Below are positions 7,688 through 15,492 of a DNA stretch of 56,882 bases, piece after piece. Source of the DNA: a virus; the IMG/VR virus record IMGVR_UViG_3300035136_000021, positions 1-56,882 of that record; one strand, given 5' to 3'. Under the pieces are notes generated by a model. The model did not search any database and was not told the origin of the DNA. It saw only the letters and a list, made by a program, of their open reading frames with translations. The position numbers and the translations under genes are program-made. Every line of letters starts with the position of its first letter. Within the stretch, counting starts at the first letter, position 1.

Positions 7688-10327
7688 ATGAATGAATATA
7701 AATTACAATACAATATAATAGATACTGAGTGTTTAAGTGATTATTGGTCTTTTCAATTTAGATCTAGTAATATGGAAAAATCTAAATTAATAGAATGTAC
7801 TAAAGATCATGATTTTTATGAATTTTATAAAATGCTAGAAAAAACTAAAACATCAATGTATTGTTATTCAATAAATTACGACAAAATAATGTTAAATAGT
7901 CTTTGTAAATTTGTAGAAAATCAAGTATCTAACATTAATTGGAAAATGAGAAGAATCAACGATTATTTGATTTCCGGAAACTTACAATATTTTAGAATAA
8001 ATAGAGAATTTTGGTGTGATAACTTTTATAAATTGGTAGATAAAGGATATGAATCTCAAGAATCTTTTCATATGAGTATCGAAAAAATTAAGAGTAAATA
8101 TAATAATGATAAATTTATAATTGCTTTTTTGGATGAATTTCCTTACTTATTAGGAAAATCTAAAGTTTTTAAGAACCTTAATATTATAGACATTCCAAAA
8201 CTAATGTTCTATTATTCTGTCAGGAAAGATGGGATCATTAGACCTACGATAAGTCTTAAAAATTTACAATTATTTCACGAACAAACAAATATAAAGTTTG
8301 ATTTTTCATATAAATCTATAGAAGACATTAAGAAAAATGATTTATATGATACATTTAAAGAATATTCTTTAAACGATACTGATTATTTGTTTAGATTTTT
8401 CAATGAAAATTGTTTACCTATATTAAATACACGTCTTCAAGCGTGTTTAGTAATTAAAAAATTTGATAATGATTTTATATTTAATGATAAAATGATACAT
8501 TCTGAATCTAATACTAATTTATTAGTTGAAGCGTTCAAAGTTCCTGAAAATCAAAGAAATCAACAAATAACAATGAATTATACAGATCATATAAAAGAAA
8601 CTGGTTATCCGGTATTTGATAACATTGTGAAATTTTCGGAAAAACATAAAGATAAAATAAAAAAAGATAAAACTTTAAAATATATGTATTGTAGTGAATA
8701 TAATAAACAATATATCTTCGATGATAGTAATATTGTCGAAGGTAATAATATAGAAACCAAAATAAATTCAATAGATTCTTTTGATTTATTTGGAACCAAT
8801 GTAACTATTGGATTTGGTGGTATACATGGAGCTATTGAAAATTATAATCAAAAAAATTTATGGAACATTGATTATACTAGTATGTATTCAAGTATCATAT
8901 TAAAATTTAAAAAAATTTATAAAAATATAATAAATGTAGATTTATATGAAGCTCTTTATAATTTTAAAAATAAAGATGTGAAAAAATCAATAAAAGAACT
9001 TGATGATAAATTAAAATTATTAAATGATAATATTAAAAAATCAATTAATGATCTTGTATATATATCTGAAAATGAAAGTAATATTGAAAAATTAGAAGTC
9101 GAAAAAGAACAATTAGAAAAATTAAAAGATGGATCAAAACTTTTGTTAAATAATTTATATGGTATATTAAATAGTGAATTCAATCTGCCTATAAGTAATA
9201 AAACATTAGGTCGTTTCATATGCCTCTACGGTCAATATAGAGCAATAGAATTATGTAAGATTATCAACAAAGAATTAAAAGAATCTAAGTTACCTAATAT
9301 CAATACCGATGGTGTATTCATTGAAAATATAGAAGAATCAATAATCGATAAAATAATAGAAATTGATAAAGATGAATATTTAAATCTTGAAAAAACTAAA
9401 ATTGATCAATTAATACAATATGATGTAAATAATTACATCAAAATTGTAGATCGTAAGTTGAAAATTAAAGGGAATACTTTTGGAACTAAAATAAAACAAA
9501 GTTTCACAAGAAATGAAAAATTAAGTTGCAATATGACAAACGCTTTAAAGCTAATCGAAGGTAAAGATACTGATGTAAAGATATTACCTATATATTTTCA
9601 TAATACTAAAGTAAAATCTAGTGTATTGTTGGAAAATGAAGATTCTAGCATGGATAAAATTTATTATTTAACATCTAAAGACAAGGGGAATTTCGCGATT
9701 AAAAACGTAGTAAAACCGTTAATTTTAAATTTAGATGGTGAAATATATTATTTTACTACCAATAAAAAAGATGCAGATATGAAAGAATATTTTAAATTTG
9801 CTCGACTAACTGAAAATAAGATTTTAGATTTTACAGTAAATAAAGTGAAAAATACTATGAAATATATCAAAAACCCGTTAAATCCGGATCATGAAGAAAA
9901 TATAAAATCTAAAAAATCTATAAGACTTAAGATAAATAAAATATTAAAACCTTTTAATATAAATTGTTGTATCATAAATAATAAATTAGAAATATTAATT
10001 GATGAAAATAATAAAGTATCTGAAAATTATAGTAACTATAATTTGACAGATATATTAAAATCAAAAGAATCTGAGATTTTAGGATTAAAAAATATTCAAG
10101 ATATCGTTTTAGTAAGTACAAAAGATCAAAATATTATAAGATCTTTAGATTCTTTTGAAACTTTTTCTATAGAACATAAAATAACAGGTTTCAAATGTTA
10201 CGTTTTTTCACAGGAATTTTTTTGGACTAATGTTGAATTAGGAAATATCAAAACGTTAAATAATGATATAATACCAATTTGGAATACAAATAATAATTAT
10301 ATATGTAATATCAATCAAATAAAATAA
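7688..10327 (+). CDS. Family B DNA polymerase
   Basis: An 879-residue replicative polymerase. The exonuclease part has IIDTEC (DxE, residues 11-15) and YSLNDTDYLF near 230. Polymerase motif A is NIDYTSMYSS (about 392-401), motif B is KLLLNNLYG (about 483-491), and motif C is INTDGVF (about 537-543). Motif C has Asn where most family B enzymes have the first Asp of DTD; the second Asp, the metal ligand, is kept. Between A and B lies a charged helical insertion (coiled-coil-like). It is the only DNA polymerase of its kind here but shares the genome with a PrimPol helicase. It follows SSB and starts with a GGAGG site. Confidence 0.9.
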   Translation: MNEYKLQYNIIDTECLSDYWSFQFRSSNMEKSKLIECTKDHDFYEFYKMLEKTKTSMYCYSINYDKIMLNSLCKFVENQVSNINWKMRRINDYLISGNLQYFRINREFWCDNFYKLVDKGYESQESFHMSIEKIKSKYNNDKFIIAFLDEFPYLLGKSKVFKNLNIIDIPKLMFYYSVRKDGIIRPTISLKNLQLFHEQTNIKFDFSYKSIEDIKKNDLYDTFKEYSLNDTDYLFRFFNENCLPILNTRLQACLVIKKFDNDFIFNDKMIHSESNTNLLVEAFKVPENQRNQQITMNYTDHIKETGYPVFDNIVKFSEKHKDKIKKDKTLKYMYCSEYNKQYIFDDSNIVEGNNIETKINSIDSFDLFGTNVTIGFGGIHGAIENYNQKNLWNIDYTSMYSSIILKFKKIYKNIINVDLYEALYNFKNKDVKKSIKELDDKLKLLNDNIKKSINDLVYISENESNIEKLEVEKEQLEKLKDGSKLLLNNLYGILNSEFNLPISNKTLGRFICLYGQYRAIELCKIINKELKESKLPNINTDGVFIENIEESIIDKIIEIDKDEYLNLEKTKIDQLIQYDVNNYIKIVDRKLKIKGNTFGTKIKQSFTRNEKLSCNMTNALKLIEGKDTDVKILPIYFHNTKVKSSVLLENEDSSMDKIYYLTSKDKGNFAIKNVVKPLILNLDGEIYYFTTNKKDADMKEYFKFARLTENKILDFTVNKVKNTMKYIKNPLNPDHEENIKSKKSIRLKINKILKPFNINCCIINNKLEILIDENNKVSENYSNYNLTDILKSKESEILGLKNIQDIVLVSTKDQNIIRSLDSFETFSIEHKITGFKCYVFSQEFFWTNVELGNIKTLNNDIIPIWNTNNNYICNINQIK

Positions 10328-10349
10328 ATTTATATAATGTTTTTAAAGT

Positions 10350-10384
10350 TATCAAGATTCTTAAGAATCTTGATACTTTTTTTA
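10350..10384 (+). terminator. Terminator after DNA polymerase
   Basis: A 26-bp perfect palindrome TATCAAGATTCTT + complement (10350-10375), then CTTTTTTTT. Closes the SSB-polymerase operon. Confidence 0.85.
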
Positions 10385-10403
10385 TTTTGTAACATAATAT
10401 TAT

Positions 10404-10432
10404 TTGATTTCTTGAATTTATTTTAGTATCAT
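10404..10432 (+). promoter_or_regulatory. Promoter with conserved spacer (P4)
   Basis: TTGATT 10404-10409, spacer tcttgaatttattttag, TATCAT 10427-10432; weaker boxes but the same 17-nt spacer pattern. Drives 10489. Confidence 0.65.
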
Positions 10433-10488
10433 ATGAATATAATAAGTTTTCAAACTTATTAAATAAAAAATTATGGAGGATTACTAAC

Positions 10489-11013
10489 ATGTTGAATGAA
10501 AAAATATACAATGAATATTTAAAAAGTATAGAAAAAACTGATATTGCGTATTATACGGATGATGAAAATTTAGATGAATTTTATAAAATGCAAAGTGCTT
10601 ATTTTAACTTATATAATTTATTATCTGAAAATGTGAATAAAATATTTATAGAAAATGAAAATGATTACTTATTAAAATTACTTAAAGAACATGATGTAAA
10701 CTATATTATCATTTACCATTCAGATAATATCGAAATAAAATTAAACACCTGTTATAAAAGCTATACATTACGTGAATTAAGTAAAGATTTACAAGGTTTA
10801 TTAAAAGAAATGGTTTCAATTGTTTGCATATATAAAATTAATAAATCATGGTATTATTATATATTAGATTTTGAAGATCAAGAAGATAAAATATTAAATT
10901 ATTTTTCAAAAATAGATTCAAAAGCATTCATATTAAATCCGTATAATTCTATGGTTTCATTTGATTTAAAATCCATACAATATCATATAAAAAATTCATA
11001 TTATGAATTATAA
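10489..11013 (+). CDS. Hypothetical protein
   Basis: A 174-residue acidic, soluble protein with no recognised motif. The ATG follows TATGGAGGA. A sheet-rich middle (VNYIIIYHSDNIEIKL) is followed by helices. It stands alone between promoter P4 and a 34-bp palindrome, so it appears to be regulated as its own unit. Confidence 0.65.
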   Translation: MLNEKIYNEYLKSIEKTDIAYYTDDENLDEFYKMQSAYFNLYNLLSENVNKIFIENENDYLLKLLKEHDVNYIIIYHSDNIEIKLNTCYKSYTLRELSKDLQGLLKEMVSIVCIYKINKSWYYYILDFEDQEDKILNYFSKIDSKAFILNPYNSMVSFDLKSIQYHIKNSYYEL

Positions 11014-11042
11014 TTTTGCAAAACATAAAAACTATATAAGAT

Positions 11043-11076
11043 AGGATCTCAAGATTCTTAAGAATCTTGAGATCCT
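11043..11076. terminator. Perfect 34-bp palindrome
   Basis: AGGATCTCAAGATTCTT followed by its exact complement. It sits between 10489-11013 and the next gene, with only CTTAAAAAAAGGAG after it. On the plus strand it lacks a T-run, so it may act as a hairpin near the next ribosome binding site. Confidence 0.65.
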
Positions 11077-11100
11077 TAAAAAAAGGAGATTATTAATTAT

Positions 11101-11565
11101 ATGAATATATTTATATTAGATTTAAATGTTAAATTGAATTCTAGATACCATTGTGATAAACATGTTGTGAAGATGATTACTGAAACGGCTCAATTATTAC
11201 ATAGTACATATTATTTTACTCAAGAATTCAATAAAGCAAACTATAAATTAACTCATAAAAATCATCCATGTAGTATATGGACTAGGAAATCATTAAGTAA
11301 TTGGAATTATTTAAAAAATCTAGGTATTAATCTATATAACGAATATAAATATAGATACGGTAATAAAAAACATAAAAGCGGAGAACTGTTAACTAATAAT
11401 ACACCTATACCAAATCTAAATGATTACGGATTAACATTATTTACTCAATGTATTCCAGATAAATATAAATCAAATGATCCTGTAAAAGCTTATAGAGAAT
11501 ATTATATACATGAAAAAAGTCACTTATTTTCTTGGAAAAATAGAAATAAACCATATTGGGTTTGA
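11101..11565 (+). CDS. Conserved phage protein (HCDKHVVKM family)
   Basis: A 154-residue protein with a well-conserved phage pattern: MNIFILDLN, YHCDKHVVKMITETAQLL, THKNHPCSIWTRKS, YRYGNKKHKSGE, and FTQCIPDKYKSNDPVKAYREYY near the C-terminus. I recognise the family as widespread in large phages; members are sometimes labelled pyrimidine-dimer glycosylase-like, which I cannot support here. The many conserved His and Cys residues hint at catalysis or metal binding. RBS AAAAAAAGGAG. Confidence 0.6.
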   Translation: MNIFILDLNVKLNSRYHCDKHVVKMITETAQLLHSTYYFTQEFNKANYKLTHKNHPCSIWTRKSLSNWNYLKNLGINLYNEYKYRYGNKKHKSGELLTNNTPIPNLNDYGLTLFTQCIPDKYKSNDPVKAYREYYIHEKSHLFSWKNRNKPYWV

Positions 11566-11604
11566 TATAATACAGATATAAATATAAGAGAGGATATGAA
11601 AAAT

Positions 11605-11814
11605 ATGGGAAGAAGAAAAAAAACTACACAAGCCGAAATGATAGCTGAACAAATAAAATATGAAGAAGAACAAAAAATCCTTCAAGCAAATGAAATAGAA
11701 ATAAGAAAAAAGATGACTGAACATTATAATAAATATAGACCTACCGAAAATAATGTGTTAGGAAAACACAGATCATGGGATGAATGGACCGTATGGGATA
11801 TATTAAAATGGTAA
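11605..11814 (+). CDS. Small hypothetical protein
   Basis: A 69-residue protein when started at the ATG at 11605, which is better spaced from GAGAGGA than the ATG at 11596. It has a basic N-terminus (MGRRKKTTQAEMIAEQ), a helical middle and a Trp-rich end (RSWDEWTVWDILKW). No family known. It lies in a run of short early genes, 39 bases after 11101-11565. Confidence 0.55.
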   Translation: MGRRKKTTQAEMIAEQIKYEEEQKILQANEIEIRKKMTEHYNKYRPTENNVLGKHRSWDEWTVWDILKW

Positions 11815-11824
11815 AAAAAAAATC

Positions 11825-11845
11825 AAAGACTCTTTAAGAGTCTTT
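11825..11845 (+). terminator. Short hairpin
   Basis: AAAGACTCTT T AAGAGTCTTT, a 10-bp stem with a weak T-run. Partial terminator or hairpin ahead of the 11874 gene. Confidence 0.5.
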
Positions 11846-11873
11846 AAATTAAAAAAAGGAGGTTACTATTAAC

Positions 11874-12413
11874 ATGAAATGTAAATGTTGCAAAGAAGAT
11901 AAAAACCCACTAATCAATATACACGATGAATACTTGTGTTTGACATGTTTTATTAATTTATATAATTCACATAACAATTCTTTAAACTCTTTAGATTCTT
12001 TAATATCTTTAGATTCTTTAGATTCTTTAGATTATTTAAAATCTTTAGATTCTTTAGATTCTTTAGAAATTTTAAAAATATATGTATCTAATATTACAAA
12101 AGTATTAAAAACTTTAAATGATTTAAAACTTAACATATCTAAAAAAATAAAAAATGATTATGAACAATCAAAACAAGCAGATATAAAAATATCAGATCAT
12201 TGTATCATCAGATACTTTGAACGTGTATTAAATTATGATATAGAAGATATAAAAACAAAAATAATAACAAATAATGTAAAATATAAATATCACGAATTGG
12301 GTTTAAATAGTAATAAAATTGAAATCGATAAAGATTTTTCGGTTTTGATAAAAGATAATATAGCCATAACAATATTAAAAAATGAAAAAAGAGAGGGGGA
12401 GGATATTAAATGA
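11874..12413 (+). CDS. Zinc-motif protein with LDS repeats and a conserved phage C-terminal domain
   Basis: A 179-residue protein in three parts. The N-terminal zinc motif is KCKCCKEDK...YLCLTCF (CxCC, CxxC). The middle (about 35-65) is made of LDS/LDSLDS triplets encoded by a TTTAGATTC satellite. The C-terminal domain has ISDHCIIRYFERVLNYDIEDIK...FSVLIKDNIAITILK and matches a small phage family with an 'ISDHAxxRYxERV' helix followed by a sheet, DUF4258/RelE-like in outline. The function is unknown; the C-terminal part may bind RNA or DNA. The repeat probably varies in length among relatives. Confidence 0.6.
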   Translation: MKCKCCKEDKNPLINIHDEYLCLTCFINLYNSHNNSLNSLDSLISLDSLDSLDYLKSLDSLDSLEILKIYVSNITKVLKTLNDLKLNISKKIKNDYEQSKQADIKISDHCIIRYFERVLNYDIEDIKTKIITNNVKYKYHELGLNSNKIEIDKDFSVLIKDNIAITILKNEKREGEDIK

Positions 12414-12463
12414 GGAAATGTAAAAATTGTGGAAGTGAGAACTTGAGAATGCAAGTACCATAA
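12410..12463 (+). pseudogene. Tiny ORF, possible zinc-ribbon remnant
   Basis: It overlaps the previous stop (ATGA) behind GGGGGAGGATATTAA and reads MRKCKNCGSENLRMQVP, the first knuckle of a zinc ribbon, then stops. The leader that follows repeats the segment before it: a stretch ATATTAAAAAATGAAAAAAG with GAGAGGATATTAA occurs at about 12373-12409 and 12477-12512. This points to a local duplication or deletion that broke a small gene. Confidence 0.35.
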
Positions 12464-12512
12464 TATAATCATAGCGATATTAAAAAAATGAAAAAAGAGA
12501 GGATATATTAAA

Positions 12513-12968
12513 ATGAAAACTATTGATCAATTAAAACATATCATGCTCCAACTCGAAGAAATTACCAAAAAACCAGAACAATTAAACGATGGTTATCATA
12601 CATTTAATGAATTGTATAACCATAGAATGCAATTAAAACATATCATGCTCCAACTCGAAAAAATTACAGAAAAACCAGAACAATTAAACGATGGTTATCA
12701 TACATTTAGTGAATTGTATAACCATAGAATGATTTTATTTTCAATCATTGTAAATAAACATAAAAATATCGCATGGAAATCAAAATTACATCATGACGGT
12801 ACAATGTTTGAAAATTACTTTATTGTAGGAATTGATACACCAAAAGGTCAATTTACCTATCATTATCAATTAGACAATTGGGATAAATTTAAATGCAAAG
12901 AACTAAAGAAAGCACCGCTTTATGACGGTCATACACCTGACGATATTATTAGACTTTTATCAATTTAA
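12513..12968 (+). CDS. Conserved phage protein with N-terminal duplication
   Basis: A 151-residue protein. Residues about 6-39 and 40-73 are near-identical copies of a 34-residue segment (QLKHIMLQLEEITKKP... / ...QLNDGYHTFNELYNHRM). The rest matches a widespread phage family: ELYNHRMILFSIIV, AWKSKLHHDGTMFENYFIVG, DTPKGQFTYHY, LKKAPLYDGHTPDDIIRLL. The role is unknown. The duplicated part carries the family's 'ELYxHR' motif twice, so it may be a recent in-frame 102-bp tandem duplication. Confidence 0.7.
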   Translation: MKTIDQLKHIMLQLEEITKKPEQLNDGYHTFNELYNHRMQLKHIMLQLEKITEKPEQLNDGYHTFSELYNHRMILFSIIVNKHKNIAWKSKLHHDGTMFENYFIVGIDTPKGQFTYHYQLDNWDKFKCKELKKAPLYDGHTPDDIIRLLSI

Positions 12969-12970
12969 TC

Positions 12971-13013
12971 AAAAAAAAACCATGGATTTTTAAAAATCCA
13001 TGGTTTTTTTTTT
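12971..13013 (+). terminator. Strong bidirectional terminator
   Basis: A9 CCATGGATTTTT and its complement ending in T10. Closes the 11-13 kb transcripts just before promoter P5. Confidence 0.9.
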
Positions 13014-13037
13014 GATCTTATTGTAACATAATAATCT

Positions 13038-13066
13038 TTGATAATTCGTATTAATTTTAGTATAAT
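13038..13066 (+). promoter_or_regulatory. Promoter with conserved spacer (P5)
   Basis: TTGATA 13038-13043, spacer attcgtattaattttag, TATAAT 13061-13066. Spacer differs from that of P3 by very few bases. Drives 13116. Confidence 0.8.
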
Positions 13067-13115
13067 ATAAATATAGTAAGTTATTAAAAAAATTTGAGAG
13101 GGGAAAAAAATTAAT

Positions 13116-13520
13116 ATGAATAATATAAATAAATTAAATGGAAATGATATAAAAAATTGTTTATTTGCAGGTAGGGCAACATTGACATTGGTATCAAGTG
13201 TTACTGATACAAGATATACATACAAAGTGGTTAAAAAAGATAATTTATATTTTGTAAAGTTATTAATGAATGGTGATCAATATAACTACATTGGATATAT
13301 AAAACACAATATATTCAAATGGTCTAAAAAATCATTCGTATCAAAAGATTCTAAAAGTTTTAAAGCTTTTAATTACTTAATTAGAAATATAAATAATGAT
13401 AAAAATTTAGAAAAATTAATAATTTATCATTCAGGAAAATGTTGTAAATGTGGAAAAGAATTAACAACACCAGACAGTATTAAATATGGCTTGGGTCCTA
13501 TTTGCAGGAAATCAAATTAA
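13116..13520 (+). CDS. DUF6011-type zinc-binding phage protein
   Basis: A 134-residue protein. The C-terminal knuckle GKCCKCGKELTTPDSIKYGLGPICRK (CxxC ... C) is the DUF6011 signature, read here as two pieces. The N-terminal part (AGRATLTLVSSVTDTRYTYKVVKK) is a small beta domain often paired with it in phages. Zinc binding is likely; the cell role is unknown. It is monocistronic between P5 and a 19-bp stem hairpin. Confidence 0.75.
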   Translation: MNNINKLNGNDIKNCLFAGRATLTLVSSVTDTRYTYKVVKKDNLYFVKLLMNGDQYNYIGYIKHNIFKWSKKSFVSKDSKSFKAFNYLIRNINNDKNLEKLIIYHSGKCCKCGKELTTPDSIKYGLGPICRKSN

Positions 13521-13534
13521 AAAAAAGTCCTGAG

Positions 13535-13578
13535 GATATAAAAATCCAGGAGTATTAAGACTCCTGGATTTTTATATC
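13535..13578. terminator. Perfect 19-bp stem hairpin
   Basis: GATATAAAAATCCAGGAGT, loop ATTAAG, then the exact complement. No T-run on either side; an efficient RNA 3' end or processing structure behind the DUF6011 gene. Confidence 0.65.
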
Positions 13579-13642
13579 TTATCGTCGATTATACATATTG
13601 CCTATGTTATAATAAATTTTATATAAGAAAATTTATATATTG

Positions 13643-13871
13643 TTGTCACTATGTGGCAATTGGTGATATTACCTATAAGAAATAGTTTGTGGCTATTTCT
13701 TATTTATGTAAAATTATTATTTATCCAGGAATCTTAAGACTCTCAAATCTTAAGACTCTCAAATCTTAATTTTATTTGATTTTTATTATACGTTATGATA
13801 ATATAATCAATGACAGGAAAACATTAGAATAAAGATTCTTAAGATTTTTAATAATCATCTTAAGAATCTTT
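13643..13871 (+). promoter_or_regulatory. Structured leader upstream of the XRE-MazG gene
   Basis: Three hairpins lie in this gap. The first is TTGTCAC/GTGGCAA (13643-13659, one G-T pair). The second is an 11-bp perfect stem ATAAGAAATAG/CTATTTCTTAT (13675-13703). The third is a 15-bp perfect stem AAAGATTCTTAAGAT/complement (13831-13871), ending seven bases before AAGGAAGG. Two copies of ATCTTAAGACTCTCAA sit near 13730-13760. The last stem could attenuate or control translation of 13897. No coding sequence seen in 13579-13896. Confidence 0.5.
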
Positions 13872-13896
13872 ATTGAATAAGGAAGGTTTTTTTTTT

Positions 13897-14367
13897 ATGG
13901 ATATTAAATTATTAAGAGAAAAAATAAATAATTGTACATTATCTAAAAGTGAAATAGCTGACAGTATTGGTATAACTTACACAAGTTTGTACAATAAATT
14001 ATCAGGTATTCGAGAATTTAAGATTGATGAAATATATAAATTATTAAAACTAATTGATTTAGAATTTGATGATTTATATATATCTGTTAATTACAGTCCT
14101 TTAATATTTTTTGATTTAACAAAAAATTTAAAAATAAATGATTTTAGAACACAAGTTCTAAAAATTAAGGAAGAATTCAAAGAATTTAAAGAATCTTTAG
14201 AATTTGGTGAACAAATAAAAATAACTAATGAATTATTAGACCTGGTACAAGCTTGTATTAGTTTGTATCATTTACAACATAAAGATTCTTTAGAACATTA
14301 TGATCGATGGTCAACTAAAATTAAAAAACGCTTGAAAAATAATTATGACTGGGGGAAGAAGGTATAA
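13897..14367 (+). CDS. XRE helix-turn-helix fused to MazG-like domain
   Basis: A 156-residue protein starting at ATG 13897 behind AAGGAAGG (the upstream TTG at 13873 lacks a site). Residues about 3-60 form an XRE-type HTH (SKSEIADSIGITYTSLYNKLSG). Residues about 75-150 resemble all-alpha MazG-type NTP pyrophosphohydrolases: KIKEEFKEFKE, then NELLDLVQACISLYH, giving the EExxE...ExxD pattern. MazG enzymes hydrolyse NTPs and can lower ppGpp. The fusion suggests a regulator that senses a nucleotide. The HTH also resembles the three domains of 53689-54468. Confidence 0.6.
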   Translation: MDIKLLREKINNCTLSKSEIADSIGITYTSLYNKLSGIREFKIDEIYKLLKLIDLEFDDLYISVNYSPLIFFDLTKNLKINDFRTQVLKIKEEFKEFKESLEFGEQIKITNELLDLVQACISLYHLQHKDSLEHYDRWSTKIKKRLKNNYDWGKKV

Positions 14368-14371
14368 AAAA

Positions 14372-14650
14372 ATGGATGATAATAAAATAAAAAAAATAAA
14401 AGAAGTAATCAATAATGATTATTTGAAATTATTATTTATATCAGATCAATTGAATACATGTATGATAAAATACAATTATTTCAAAAATCATTCAATTGAG
14501 GTACATAAAAAAAAATTCTATAATGTTGAATTAAATAAAGAATTAGCTGATTTATATATATTATTAAATATTTATTTATCAGAAGAACTTATCAATTTAA
14601 GAATCGATAAGTTCATTGTACATATTGCCGATTGTAAAAATCAATTATGA
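14372..14650 (+). CDS. Small helical protein, possibly MazG-like
   Basis: A 92-residue protein from ATG 14372 (site GGGGGAAGAAGG lies in the end of the previous gene). It is mainly helical, with VELNKELADLYILLNIYLS resembling the ExxD helix of all-alpha NTP pyrophosphohydrolases, but a full motif set is not visible. Overlap-level spacing with the XRE-MazG gene implies translational coupling and a shared job. Confidence 0.5.
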   Translation: MDDNKIKKIKEVINNDYLKLLFISDQLNTCMIKYNYFKNHSIEVHKKKFYNVELNKELADLYILLNIYLSEELINLRIDKFIVHIADCKNQL

Positions 14651-14667
14651 AAAAAAAGGTGATGAAA

Positions 14668-14814
14668 TTGATAAGACATATTAAAAGAAATAAATTAAAA
14701 AAGTACATAAACTCAAATAAAATCCAAACAACTTGGTTAAATTATCAAATTGAAAAATATGGTTATAAACAATATAAAATAATGTTACTTAAATGTACTG
14801 GTAAACATTATTGA
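14668..14814 (+). CDS. Small basic protein, TTG start
   Basis: A 48-residue basic peptide (MIRHIKRNKLKKYINSNK...). TTG at 14668 is well placed behind AAAAGGTGATG; an ATG at 14647 in the same frame overlaps the stop of the previous gene. It ends before a terminator. No function recognised. Confidence 0.45.
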   Translation: MIRHIKRNKLKKYINSNKIQTTWLNYQIEKYGYKQYKIMLLKCTGKHY

Positions 14815-14852
14815 AATAACTTACAATAGAAACTTGGAAATTAATTAATTAA

Positions 14853-14887
14853 AAAAAACATCAAGATACCGAACTTGATGTTTTTTT
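14853..14887. terminator. Bidirectional terminator
   Basis: AAAAACATCAAG / CTTGATGTTTTTTT, 8-bp core stem with A and T runs. It can end the plus-strand early run and the minus-strand small peptide gene at 14920. Confidence 0.8.
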
Positions 14888-14919
14888 GTATACCTTTGGC
14901 TTAAAATACATGATCTTAA

Positions 14920-15042
14920 TTATAAATCTTTTAATTCAACTATAGTTAGATATAATAGTATTATTAATGCTATTATTGTAAATATGCTAAATATTGCTAC
15001 TATACATCCTGATATACATCCAATATAATCATATATATCCAT
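14920..15042 (-). CDS. Small hydrophobic peptide, candidate type I toxin or holin-like
   Basis: A 40-residue peptide on the minus strand with an AAAGGAG site 7 bases upstream of ATG 15042. It reads MDIYDYIGCISGCIVAIFSI followed by FTIIALIILLYLTIVELKDL: short acidic N-terminus, one long transmembrane helix and a short charged tail. This is the size and layout of type I toxin-antitoxin toxins of Firmicutes, although the usual basic tail is missing. It is a lone minus-strand gene in the early arm, with a hairpin leader (15078-15118) and a bidirectional terminator. Confidence 0.55.
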   Translation of the reverse strand: MDIYDYIGCISGCIVAIFSIFTIIALIILLYLTIVELKDL

Positions 15043-15077
15043 CAATTAACTCCTTTGAACATTTCTACCTTTGGATC

Positions 15078-15118
15078 TTAAAATACCTTTGGATCTTACA
15101 AATCAAAAGGTATTTTAA
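15078..15118 (-). promoter_or_regulatory. Leader hairpin with repeated arm upstream of the small peptide
   Basis: TTAAAATACCTTT pairs perfectly with AAAGGTATTTTAA (13 bp). The phrase ACCTTTGGATCTTA occurs twice (about 15067 and 15086) and a variant near 14892, so alternative pairings are possible. It lies in the minus-strand leader of 14920-15042 and may control its translation. Confidence 0.5.
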
Positions 15119-15197
15119 ATTGCTGAAATGTATATATTTTGTTAAATAATATAATTATACCTTATACTTATAGAAAGATTTCATACACAATATTTAT

Positions 15198-15345
15198 GTG
15201 AACTACTCACCACTTACGCTAACGCTTAGATGTGGGAGCTTCAAAAGAAGTTTGCTAAACTAACCTTATTCTTTTTGGACTATCCACAAGCCCTCTACAC
15301 AGTTTTTCAAAATTGAAATTCTGCTTACTTTTACGTAATAAATAT
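15198..15345 (-). mobile_element. Orphan IS200/IS605-type end, omega-RNA-like (E1)
   Basis: Read on the minus strand, it contains small hairpins (GTTT-AGC-AAAC, CTTC-TTTT-GAAG) and ends GAAGCTCCCACATCTAAGCG / TTAGCGTAAGTGGTGAGTAGTTCAC (split here). This is the pattern I associate with right ends of IS200/IS605 elements and the 3' part of TnpB omega RNAs in clostridia. No tnpA or tnpB is present in the window. It may be a deletion remnant or a non-autonomous element. Identification rests on memory of end patterns, so confidence is moderate. Confidence 0.4.
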
Positions 15346-15361
15346 TATATACCAAAATAAT

Positions 15362-15395
15362 AAAAATTTCTAATATTTTAATATTAGAAATTTTT
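15362..15395. terminator. Hairpin with A/T flanks
   Basis: AAAAATTTCTAATAT / ATATTAGAAATTTTT, 15-bp perfect stem with a 4-nt loop. Could act as a terminator in both directions between E1 and promoter P6. Confidence 0.6.
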
Positions 15396-15492
15396 TAGAA
15401 AAAGTTCATTTGTTCATATCGCACCTTGAATCATTTGAATCATTTTATCATTTTTTTTCAATATTATCATGAAAAATCCAAAAAATCAAATA

